Positions 48,674 through 59,190 of a DNA stretch of 64,000 nucleotides are shown piece by piece (position 1 is the first letter of the stretch; every line of letters starts with the position of its first letter). The position numbers and the translations under genes were made by a program. A model generated the notes under the pieces. The model was not told the origin of the DNA and did no database searches. It worked only from the letters and a program-made list of their open reading frames with translations. Origin of the DNA: Lindgomyces ingoldianus (Eukaryota > Ascomycota > Dothideomycetes > Pleosporales > Lindgomycetaceae); assembly GCF_010093535.1 (NCBI RefSeq), contig NW_022985172.1, positions 799,498 to 863,497 of the forward strand, in the 5' to 3' direction.

Positions 48674-48991
48674 TGTCACAGTATCCTCCCTAGATCCTAG
48701 ACATAACTATATTAGACGCGTACTAGAGTATTATTAGTGCACGTCTAACATAAACACAACACAACATAGACATAAACTTAAGCATAAACTATCTTAATAC
48801 TAACTAAACCTAGAATAGGCTTAATTTATACCTAAAGCACTTAGACTTTTAAGCTAAGTATTTAATTGCTAATTTCCTTCTAAACCTTCCTATTCCTTAC
48901 ACAACGTCTTGTACCTACTATAATACCTCACGTAGTAATTAAACTAGACCTCTGTGAAGCTCTATAACCTTACTCGTGCACAATCGTGACA
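48674..48991 (+). repeat. Second-family gypsy 3' LTR
   Basis: 318 bp, ending GCACAATCGTGACA and followed by the TAGAT TSD. Confidence 0.9.
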
Positions 48992-50113
48992 TAGATTAAT
49001 CTTATACAAAACACTAGTACATCTCTTTATATAAAAGATTTTATAATAAGACCCTAACATGTAAGAAAGTAAGCGTGTACATTTAAGAATTTAAAAGTAA
49101 ACTAAAGTAAAAGGAAAAAAAGTTATATAATAACAACTTAAATAAAAAAGAAAGTAAAGAGATTATTAACTACTTTACCTCTGCTGCATTTCTCTACTGT
49201 GCGACAGCAGAGGACATATACAGCCTAGAACCTAAAGGTTACGCAGAATAGTTTATTTTTAAGAATTAATATTATATAGTATACTAAGGTAAACTATAGA
49301 ATACTAGCACTGCAAGAATTTCTACTATAGGAAAGTTATAACTTAAAGCATACTTGTAAGAATTCTCTTATATAAAAGTAAACTAGACACTAAATAAGAA
49401 AAGTATTAGCTTTAAAAAATAAAGATTAATAAGATTAATTAGTACTGTATAAATTACTAATCTAGTTAGTAGTGTTACATATTACATACTAGATACGCTA
49501 ACACCCTTCTTATTGTTTCTTACTAACATAGACTAGATAAATGTGTACTTTAATAATGTATAAAATATAATTATATAAAGTAATAAAATTAAAGTCTTAG
49601 TTATATATAAATAAGGTTACCTATTTTTTAACATATAAAAGAAGGAATTAATGTCTTTTTTTATAGAACATAAACTCTAACAACTGCATAAAAGGTTTAG
49701 CTATCTCTGTATAGAACAGCTTTACATAATGCTTAAGAACGCTAGACACAACGCTAATCCCTTTATACTTAAAAAGATTAAGAAGCTTTGCTATATGTGT
49801 TAGCTACATAACTTAGCACTATAAAGATTTAAGTTTATAATTAAGAATAATTTATACTTTAATTATAAGATAGTAATTAATATTATATAAATTAGTAACT
49901 AAGATGTACTACATGTAATTAACGCAAATACATTATTCTAAGCAGCAACCTTTTTAAAATTAATGTCTACATAAGATACCTAGGACGCGCTTTATAAGTG
50001 TTAGATTAACACATATTAGGGCCTACTTAATTATATTATACATAACTCTAGTACAAACTTTGCATCTAAAGATTTTTAGAATTATGTAAAGATTATAGAA
50101 GCAACATGTTAAC

Positions 50114-50696
50114 TGTAAGGCCGAGATGGTGCTTACGTGCGACGGGTATATATACTATTCTGTACGCAATAATTAACTGTTAGTTAATTATTTGCACCTT
50201 TTTAGTTGTATTAGCAGAGTAGTACAGAGCCCTGTCTTTACATAATAATTAACTAACAGCGGGGTACAGTTAGTGTTTAACCCCTACCTTAGTCAGCTTT
50301 AAGCTAGTTTTTAGACTAAAACGTGAGGCGGCCTCTTCTAGCGCCACGTTGTTGCTGCTGGAAGGTCTAGTGTATATGGCTTAGCTGGCGTGGGCCACTA
50401 AGTGTTGCGTCGTGTTTATCCCGCGCCTCTGGGCCGCAGGTGGTCAGCCTCTGGCCGGTAACCGAGACATGCGCATAGGCGCCTCTGAGCTGCGGGTAGG
50501 TCATGTGACGCCTGGGACATGCGTCTGCTAAGAAGGGGGATAATGTAAGGCTAGGATGGCGCTTACGTGTAAGGCCGAGATGGTGCTTACGTGCGACGGG
50601 TATATATACTATTCTGTACGCAATAATTAACTGTTAGTTGATTATTCGCACCTTTTTAGTTGTATTGGCGGAGTGGTACAGAGCCCCGTCCTTACA
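50114..50696 (+). mobile_element. TRIM-like miniature LTR element, 583 bp, with self-complementary priming site
   Basis: Two 129-bp direct repeats (50114-50242 and 50568-50696, TGTAAGGCCGAGATGG...CTTWACA) flank a GC-rich non-coding core. The 5-bp TSD TTAAC is perfect (50109-50113 and 50697-50701). A purine tract (AAGAAGGGGGATAA, 50530-50543) precedes the 3' LTR, and a 24-bp extra copy of the LTR start lies at 50544-50567. One base into the core, 50244-50259 (AATAATTAACTAACAG) is perfectly complementary to LTR 50177-50192, which starts about 30 nt after a TATATATA at 50147. That is the arrangement expected for self-primed reverse transcription as in Tf1. It encodes nothing, so it must be mobilised in trans. 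It interrupts the copia integrase region. Confidence 0.85.
50177..50192 (+). promoter_or_regulatory. LTR segment complementary to the downstream priming site
   Basis: CTGTTAGTTAATTATT pairs perfectly with 50244-50259. In the 3' LTR the same segment reads CTGTTAGTTGATTATT, which still pairs through one G-U wobble. It also forms the right arm of a local palindrome (AATAATTAACT-GTT-AGTTAATTATT). Confidence 0.6.
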
Positions 50697-53181
50697 TTAA
50701 CAAATGCTAGTAGAAGCCTATTAGGCTATAAGGAAGATTAAGCGCGCGCACGCACTACTGCAACGTGCATACAACATTCTTTATGCAGAATTAGATAATT
50801 ATATAAACAATAAATTAGTGTTATAGATAGCTATTAAAGCTTTAAATAATATAGTAAAACTAAATAGTCTTATACCTACATTACTTATATTTAAAATGTA
50901 CCTAAGAATTAACATAGATTCTGCACTATCCTCTAACATTACTACGCAAGCTAACACTGTATAAAAGGCAATAAAGATGCTTTAAAGTAAGAGAGTAAAA
51001 GTTAATGTTAATTATATAATTAACACTTAAAATAGCCTAACATTACATAAAGTCCTAAATCTCTTACTTAGTTCTAAGGTAAAGACATAGCAAAAGAAGA
51101 AGGGATAGACAGGACTATATGTAGTAAAGAGAATTAAGGCCTTAAATGTTATTATTAAGATAAAGAATAGTCTAGTAAAACTCTACTGCACATAAGTTAT
51201 ACTATATTATTATATAAAGAATAAGGATAAACCTGCACAAGAACTGCTAGATCTAGATAAACTAGCCCTAGTACAAAGGGATTCTTTATAAGTATAAAAG
51301 AGAGGTTGTCTACATAAGCAACTAACTTTAATTAATAGACTGCATAAAACAGCTCCATAAGTAGTATTAGATTTATTGTATAAACTAGAACTATAACTAG
51401 CTAAGAGAGGCTATAGAAGACTATATAAGAATTCTATATAAAACATAATGTTTTTAACTTAGAAAAAAAAGAATAACTACACTCTAGCAATTAAGCTTTA
51501 TGTAAATAGTGTAATTACAATACCTAGAAAACTATTTAAAGAATTAGACTATATAGAAATAGAAAGTCTAATTATAAGTAGCATATTTAAGGTACTCTTA
51601 TATAATTTATTAGTTTATAAAGGATAGATCTTTAACCTTTGTTTTATATATAAAGTTAAATGGAAATTAATATAGCTATATAAAAAATTAAGACTAGTAT
51701 TTATAAAACATTTTAATAAGAAGAAGAAGAAGATTCTTACATAGTCCTTTATAATTTAAAAAATAAGTTAGAGGTTAATCCTAGCTATTAGCTTATTACT
51801 AATAGCTTTATATAGTATGCACTATAAGCTATATAATATTACTTAAGTGTATGTATAGTTAATAGATAAACTTATATAAATATAATTTATATAACTACTA
51901 AAAGAACTTTAGAAGAGCTTTTCTCTGCGCATAATTTTTAGAGTTGTATAACTACTATATAGCGCAGCAGAATCTAGCTTATATTAGTTTAAGACATACT
52001 ATAACTACTATAAGAATAAACTTTACATAGAAACCTTCTTATATAATCTATGCCTATTAATTATGTATAAAGGCATAAAAATGTTTAAAGTTATAGGGCT
52101 ATAAACAGACAACACTTTTAGTATTATTATAACTAATTTTGTGCAATATAAAGAAGAAGAGCTGTAGAAAGCTAAGTTTTGTATAAAACTTAAGACAATA
52201 TTATTATATAAATAGCTTATAAAATTTAATAAAAAGAAGATTTAGCTTATATAAAATAAACTATAATCTTGTTAACTTAAAAAAATAAGTTAAAAACCTT
52301 TATATAGTAGACCTAAACATAGAGAACACTACGTAGAAGTACATTAAACAGCGCGCATAAGGTGCCTATATTGCGTCTGTATGTTAACCTAAGGCAGCAT
52401 TTAACCTATCTACTGCTGCTTAAGTTATGTTACTGTTATATAATAATATTAAGGCATTAAATATATAAATCTAATAGCAAATTAATAACTAGAATTAAGA
52501 ATTATTATATGTACTACTTAATCTTTTTTATATAAAGTTGTTTATCTTTACTAATAAATTATTTATAAATAATAAAAACTTAAGTTTATAGCTTAGCTTT
52601 TTTATTATTCTTAAAATAAAGCAGCACACTAGAAACTTATACAACTTTAAAATTATAGGCAATATTATACACTAGAACTTCTTTAAGTGTAAACAGGTTA
52701 CCTGCTCTATACTAGCTAGTAAATTATATAGAATAGTAGAAGGATTTAACTACATAATTACACTAAGTATAATAATTAACTAGATTATATGTATACTTAG
52801 ACTACCTCTAATACCTATTGTACTATGCACAGACTTAAGATCTCTGTATAAATGTCTTATAAAGCTTAGTATAATAAATAAAAAAAGGCTTATAATTAAT
52901 ATTATGTTAATTTAAGAATTATATAAGAAAAGAGAGATTATAGAAATTAAGTAAATTAATAAAAAGAACAACCTAGTAGATGCTTGTACAAAAAAGGTGC
53001 TAAACTCTGCCTTTAAAAAACTAGTTTTACATAACTAACTAACTATTAGAGTTAAAGCGTTAGTTAATAGGCTTAGGCTTATACAAGACAATAAACAGGG
53101 CGCTGTGCTGTAAAGGCTTTAGTAGTATAAGCAGAGCAAACTAGGCAAGGTCTGTATAAAGGAAAAAGAAAAAGTTGCTAG

Positions 53182-53393
53182 TGTCTAAATAGCAGTATTT
53201 AGATACGCGGTTAGGCGTCACGTGACATAGTCTTGTGTCACAGTTATACGCACAGACAGATAAATACCCTTTCCTTCGCACAGACTTAGAACAAGAAGAA
53301 TTAACACCAGTTACCTGCAACCCCCCCCCCGCGCGATGTGTACACTGTGCAAACCTCTTTGCTTTGCATAGCTAGCATAGAGTCCATTTAACA
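53182..53393 (+). repeat. Copia LTR (copy 1, 3')
   Basis: 212 bp, followed directly by the AAGCT TSD, after which gypsy copy 1 resumes. Confidence 0.85.
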
Positions 53394-54548
53394 AAGCTAC
53401 TATTAACTTAAAAAAGCTTTTTTAAGTGTGTTTAAAACCTAAGTTTAGTACTTTTAGGCTAAGTAGTATTTTTTTTATAAGTAAAAAAACTATTTTAACT
53501 TTAATATAAACTCTTTAACAGCAGCACTAATAAAGTAAGCTTTAAAAGTAAAAAATGCTTATTTTTTGCTTATTTTTAAAGTCTAAAACACCTGTTACAC
53601 TTTTATCTTTTTATTACTAGTAATAAAGTAAGTTTATAAAAGCTTAATTATTTTTTTTATATTTTTAAACTAAAAATTATTTAATTTAGCTAGGTATCTA
53701 GGCTCTAGGTATTCCTTTGCAATACTAGCAGTGTGTCTCTATACTAATGCTATGTGTGTGCGCTTACTTTAATAGTAATCTAAATTAATATTAAGTTTAT
53801 TTATAATAAAGGCTTACTATTATTTAAATATAAGTTTTTTACTATTTATAAGGTTCTTAATCTTAAGCATATATTTAGTAAAGTAGCTTTAAAAAAGCTT
53901 AAAAGTGCCTAAAAAGTCTTTTACTATTAGTATAGTAAAAGTAATTTAAGGTATTATTAGAGGTAATTTAGTAGTTAGTAAAAAATAATTAAAACTAATA
54001 GTTTTTAATTTAGTTAGCTATTTAATTTATGCTTTTAATTAAGTAACTTAGTTTTTAAGTGCTATACTGCTAAAGTTTAACTTTAAATCTAGTAGGTTTT
54101 TAGCTTTAGGTTCTATAAAAAAAGTTTAGCTATTAAGGTTAGTAGTTATTTAGCTCTAGTAGTAAGCATCTTACCTTAGCTATAGCTAGAGCGTGTTGTA
54201 AGCTTTATACTAAAGTCTAAAAGTAGTTAAAAGTTAGGCATTAGTAGTTATCTTTAATTCTAATAAGTTATTAGTAGTCTTTAAGTTTTTACTTTAGTAC
54301 ACTTTTTATAACTTTTTTAAAAGTAATTTTAATTATAGAAAATAAAAAGTTTTAAACTTAAAAGCTTTAGTTAATAAAAAGTTTTTAAAATCTTATTTAT
54401 AATAACTAAATAATTTAATGTAATAGTGTGTAAAAACTATAACTTAAACTAAATTAAACACTTTTTAAAGTTAAATATAGTTAAATAAATAATTAATATA
54501 ATATTATTAATAAGGCTATTACTAGTAAAAGTAAGTTTTTTAATATAA

Positions 54549-54838
54549 TGTAACAGCACAGGCAAGATAATAGGTCTAAATGCAGTAGAAATCTACTTAG
54601 AGGCATATAGAAGTGCGTGGGGACTCTAAACCTAGGAATGCTATTAACACCTATAGGCCTAGTATAAAAGAATATTAGAAAACTACTAAGCTAGCTACAG
54701 AGGCAAGGTGCAACTAAATACATAAGAGAATAGAGGTAACTGCAGGGGACTAGATTAAGTTATAGTTAGGGCTAATACAGGGACTCTTTAGATAGGATCT
54801 AAGCGACCTGAGATGGAACAATTCGTAGAATTGTTACA
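54549..54838 (-). repeat. Gypsy LTR (copy 1, 5')
   Basis: 290 bp. On the minus strand it begins TGTAACAATTCTACGAATTG and is followed by AAAGA, then by the resumed copia copy 2. Confidence 0.85.
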
Positions 54839-54843
54839 AAAGA

Positions 54844-55468
54844 TAAAGTTTAATTTATATATAAGTAGCTATAAATTTTTATTTAGTTACCTAATAAAGA
54901 GTAGGAAATCTGTCTATATAATACTATTTAGAGGTATTATATAAATAGTAGTGCTTATTTAACGCTAGAAGGTCTATTTTATCTTTTTACATAAGGTTGT
55001 TTAGAGGCAGCGTATAATAAGAAGTAAGACAGCGCGCAACAACGCATAACTAACTACTATAAAGTAATAAGCAACGCTAGCTTTATTTTTAACTAGCTAA
55101 CATAACATATTAATATACAACTAATATATACCTTTAGTAGGCATTTTAGCAAAGAGTTTAGCAAAGCAGATAAATATTAAGAATTTAGTAAATAAAATTA
55201 AACTATTAAATAACATACTTAAAAAAAAAAGCTTAATTTATATATAGCTAACTTAATTATAAAACTCTACACATTAAGCATACTAAATATATAAACTTTT
55301 AAAAACTTTTAAAATAACTTTATAAAGTAAAAGCTTATATACTTTAAAAATCTTAGCTAACTATTTTTATAAAAACTAATTACTACTTTATAAAATAAAG
55401 GCATTAGTTTTAAGAAAAATAAAATAGAAGCTATTACACTATATAAACTTATAAAAAAAGACACTTTT
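54844..55468 (+). mobile_element. Copia copy 2, resumed internal segment
   Basis: It continues the leader and gag-like region broken at 34,196 and is collinear with 40,550-41,175 of copia copy 1 and with copia copy 3. It ends at CTTTT (55464-55468), where another copia LTR begins. Confidence 0.75.
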
Positions 55469-56662
55469 TGTCTAAATAGTAGTATTTAGATACGCTGTTA
55501 GGCGTCACGTGACATAGTCTTGTGTCACAGTTGTACACACAGACAGATAAATACCCCTTTTCTTCGCACAGACTTAGAAAAAAAAGAATTAACACTAGTT
55601 ACCTGCAACCCCCCCCTGCGCGATGTGTACACTGTACAAACCTCTTTGCTTTGCATAGCTAGCATAGAGCCTATTTAACACTAATTAGTAGTTTAAATGC
55701 TGTAATACAGAAAGCTTTTCTTATACCTTTCTATTTAAAAAATTATGTATAAGAGGATTTTTTTTTTTTACTAATTTAACTATAAATTAGTAAGAGTAAA
55801 GATAAAGTTTAATTTATATATAAGTAGCTATAAATCTTTATTTAGTTACCTAATAAAGAGTAAGAAACTTGTTTGTATAATACTATTTAAAGGTATTATG
55901 TAAATAGTAGTGCTTATTTAATGCTAGAAGGTCTATTTTATCTTTTTACATAAGGCTGTTTAGAGGTAGCGTACAAAAAGAAGTAAGACAGCGCGCAACA
56001 ACGCATAATTAACTACTATAGAGCAACAAGCAACACTAGCTCTATCTATAACTAGCTAACATAACATATTAATATATAACTAATACATACCTTTTATAGG
56101 CATCTTAGTAAAGACCCTAGTAGAGCAGACAAACATTAAAGATTAAGTAGATAAAATTAAACTATTAAATAACACACTTAAAAAAAAGCTTAATTTATAT
56201 ATAGCTAACTTAATTATAAAACTCTGCACATTAAGTATAATAGATATATAAACTTTTAAAAACTTTTAAAATAACTTTATAAAGTAAAAGCTTATATACT
56301 TTAAAAATTTTAGCTAACTATTTTTATAAAAACTAATTACTACTTTATAGAATAAAAGTATTAGTTTTAAGAAAAATAAAATAGAAGCTGTTAGACTATA
56401 TAGACTTATAAAAAACACTTTTACTATCTTAGTAGACTATTATACTAAACTATTACTACTAGCGCTAGTTCTAACACTATAGAGAATATCTTTATATAAA
56501 TTACCTATAGACTTAATACTTTTTTAATAATAAGTACAACTACTTTGTAATAGCTTACTATACAAGAGCATAACTAAACAGCTACATATTCCTGTAGCTA
56601 CAGCTCTACACAAGATTCTCTAAAGCTTGTACCTACTATATATAATTTAATTACTATATAAT
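55469..56662 (+). mobile_element. Ty1/copia element, copy 3: 5' LTR and gag-like region
   Basis: The LTR is 55469-55680 (212 bp), followed by a leader and gag-like region matching copia copy 1 to about 41,427. Gypsy copy 3 is inserted at 56,663. The collinear continuation after the insertion point is not in the window. It is heavily RIP-mutated. Confidence 0.8.
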
Positions 56663-58526
56663 TGTAACAATTCTGCGAATCGTTCCATCTCAGGTTGCTT
56701 AGATCCTATCTAAAGGGTCTCTGTATTAGCCCTGACTATAACTTAACCTAGTCCCCTGCAGTTACCTCTATTCCCTTATGTATTTAGTTGCACCTTACTT
56801 TTATAGCTAGCTTAGTAGTTTTCTAATATCCTTTTATATAAGGCCTATAGGTGTTAATAGCATTCCTAGGTTTAGAGTCCCTACGCACTTCTATATGCCT
56901 CTAAGTAGATTTCTACTGCATTTAGACTTATTATCTTACCTACACTATTACATTATATTAAAAAACTTACTTTTACTAGTAATAGCTTTATTAATAATAT
57001 TATATTATTTATTTATTTAATTATATTTAACTTTAAAAAGTGTTTAATTTATTTTAAGTTATAGTTTTTACACACTATTATATTAAATTATTTAGTTATT
57101 ATAAATAAAATTTTATAAACTTTTTATTAACTAAAGCTTTTAAGTTTAAAACTTTTTATCTTTTATAATTAAAATTACTTTTAAAAAAGTTATAAAAAGT
57201 GCACTAAAGTAAAAACCTAAAGACTACTAATAACTTATTAGAATTAGAGATAACTACTAATGCCTAACTTTTAACTACTTTTAAACTTTAGTATAAAGCT
57301 TACAACATGCTCTAGCTATAGCTAAGGTAAAATGCTTACTACTAAAGCTAAATAACTACTAACCTTAATAGCTAAACTCTCTTTTATAAGACTTAAAGCT
57401 AAAAACTTACTAAATTTAAAGTTAAACTCTAGTAGTATAGCTTTTAAAAACTAAGTTACTTAATTAAAAGCATAAATTAAATAGCTAACTAGATTAAAAA
57501 CTATTAGTTCTAATTATTTTTTACTAACTACTAAATTACTTTTAATAATACTTTAAATTACTTTTACTACACTAATAGTAAGAGACTTTTTAAGTACTTT
57601 TAAGCTTTTTTAAAGCTACTTTACTAAATATATACTTAAAATTAAGAACTTTATAAATAGTAAAAAACTTATATTTAAATAATAGTAAGCTTTTATTATA
57701 AATAAACTTAACATTAATTTAAATTACTATTAGAGTAGGCGTGTACGCATAGTGTTAGTATAAAGACACACTGCTAGCATTATAAAGGAATACCTAGAGC
57801 CTAGATACCTAGCTAAATTAAATAACTTTTAGTTTTGTTAGTTAACCTAGGTTTAATTAAACAAACGTACGCCTAAGGGGCGTACTAAGAGGTGAGTAAG
57901 CAAAGATTTTCTTATTATTAACTACTACCCTCTCTCTTTATACAAAGAAAGAGGGCTCTTAAGTACACATAGCCCCTAACACACAGGCTAGATAGCTAAC
58001 GTTTTAGGTAACCTAATTTAGCTATACACATGTACAAACATAGCTATACTTATGTACAAACACTAGTAACTTTTTACTTTTATAAAGTTACTTCTTTTTT
58101 TAAAGCTAACCCTTAATACCTTTTTTATTTATAATATCCCCTAGCTTCTTAGCCTGCGTACAATTTACCTTCCCTCTAGGATAGTGCTTATGCTCTGCGT
58201 AGGCAAGCAATAGCTTTTGCCTAATTGCATAGGGGAGAAAGTTAAAATTATGTGTTGTCTATTCTTAAAAGTTATTATTTTATAGTGTGTACTCTCTTTT
58301 AGCTATCTTATAACACATGTTAATTAAAATGTATACTATATATAAGCATTATTATAGTTATATAAAGTTTATATTTATATTAAGATAATTATTTTTTATA
58401 AAGTAAAAGTCTACTTTTCTATGTAAAACTATTTTTAATATATAAGTAACCTCTAACAACTCTTTATATAACTACAGAGGTTCTATGGCTAAGGTAGGGG
58501 GTAGAAGGTGTGAGGTGTTGGGGGTG

Positions 58527-58745
58527 CCCTTTGTGCGGGCAACTAGAGGGGGTATTAGTAGTAGACTGCCTTTGTGCGGGCAGTTAGTCCCTAGGGTAGA
58601 GGGGAGGTGTGTTAACTAATTAATTACCTTTTATGTAGGCAATTAATTAAGAGGGTTGTTAATTAATAATTGCCCTCTGTGCAGGCAATTAATCCCTAGA
58701 GGGGGAGAGGGTGTTAGTTGGTCGCCTTCCGTGCAAGCAACTAAT
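58527..58745. repeat. Five degenerate GCC..GGC hairpin repeats
   Basis: Units near 58,527, 58,567, 58,626, 58,670 and 58,722 share the form GCC-(TTTGTGC)-GGGCA-A-TTAAT. Spacers vary in length and are G-rich (GGGGG runs), so this is not a regular array. Confidence 0.7.
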
Positions 58746-58790
58746 TAAGGGGGGGGGGTGTTAACAAGGCAGGCTGCTAATAAGAAGCCT

Positions 58791-59190
58791 TCTCTGCGTA
58801 GCTACGCACGCAGTAGGTTTCTAATTATGCAGCCTGTATTATCTCCTCTGCGTGGCTACGCACGCAGTAGGTGAGTAGTTGCACAGCCTATGTTAACAGG
58901 AGGCTCTAGGGCGCACAAAGGCTTAGCAGTAAGCCCTCTCTATGTAGCTACGCACACAGCAGGTTGCTAATCTTGCCTTTGTGTAATTAGTTAATTTAGG
59001 GGCGCGCATAAGGCTTACTTACCTCTCTCTATGTGGCTACGCACATAGTAGATGTAAGCTTCTTTATACCTTCTCTGCGTAGCTACGCACGCAGTAGGTG
59101 TAAGCTTCTTATATAGTAGTAGTTTTATTAATTTTTGCAAATCTGTCTATTAAAGATAATATCCTCTGCGTAGCTACACACGCAGTAAAT
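58791..59190. repeat. Six palindromic repeats centred on GTAGCTAC
   Basis: Units near 58,792, 58,846, 58,936, 59,023, 59,073 and 59,163 read CTCTGCGTAGCTACGCACGC followed by AGTAGGT, with RIP-type variants (TATGTAGCTACGCACATAG). Spacers are irregular, about 25-65 bp. Confidence 0.75.

Larger units (their letters stand above)
43329..48991 (+). mobile_element. Complete-length Ty3/gypsy element of a second family, 5,663 bp, RIP-inactivated
   Basis: The LTRs are 43329-43646 and 48674-48991, both 318 bp (TGTCACAGTATCC...). The TSD TAGAT is perfect (43324-43328 and 48992-48996). A polypurine tract AAGGGGGGGAG ends just before the 3' LTR. Plus-strand reading across stops gives: gag with a zinc knuckle near 44,611 (CFKCSKYSYIF); RT near 46,020-46,400 (FIKLDIIAAFNKLKI, then TTYINNILIYS, where the family has YxDD); RNase H about 46,600-46,950; an H2C2 zinc finger near 47,320-47,460 (HNLPIKGHLGREKTLNLL); integrase about 47,520-47,960 (VVVNYLTKY, ILDKGTQFVLAF). 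RT-RNaseH-INT order establishes Ty3/gypsy. Dozens of stops make it dead. Confidence 0.92.
40222..53393 (+). mobile_element. Ty1/copia element, copy 1, both LTRs, holding three nested insertions
   Basis: The LTRs are 40222-40434 (213 bp) and 53182-53393 (212 bp). The TSD AAGCT is at 40217-40221 and 53394-53398, inside gypsy copy 1. Own sequence is interrupted by T2 (42,027-43,126), a second gypsy family (43,329-48,991) and a TRIM-like element (50,114-50,696). Reading through RIP stops shows copia order: gag-like about 40,700-41,640; integrase about 49,640-50,113 resuming after 50,701 (VEAY, then RAYNILYAEL); RT about 51,550-52,250 with ALYSMHYKLYN, FKTYYNYYKNKLY and GL-TDNTFS; then AYIASVC and RNase H around 52,800-53,000 (CTDLRSLYKCLIKL). 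No intact frame remains. Confidence 0.88.
34197..54838 (-). mobile_element. Ty3/gypsy element, copy 1, both LTRs present, expanded to 20.6 kb by nested insertions
   Basis: The LTRs are 34197-34486 and 54549-54838, both 290 bp and in the same orientation. The flanking 5-bp TSD is AAAGA (34192-34196 and 54839-54843), and joining the flanks restores copia sequence seen intact near 55,795. The coding strand is minus: the 5' LTR is the right one, and a purine tract (AAAGGGGGG on minus) lies next to the left, 3' LTR. RIP-broken gypsy RT is near 38,060-38,600 minus, with RNase H and integrase further left. Own sequence is 34,487-40,221 and 53,394-54,548 apart from the solo LTR at 38,904. All frames are destroyed by stops. 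Confidence 0.88.

Noticed and set aside
58527..59190. Regularly repeated short palindromic units resembling a CRISPR array
   Set aside because: Units and spacers vary in length and the whole array lies between two LTRs with a TSD in a fungal genome; it is the core of a non-autonomous LTR element.
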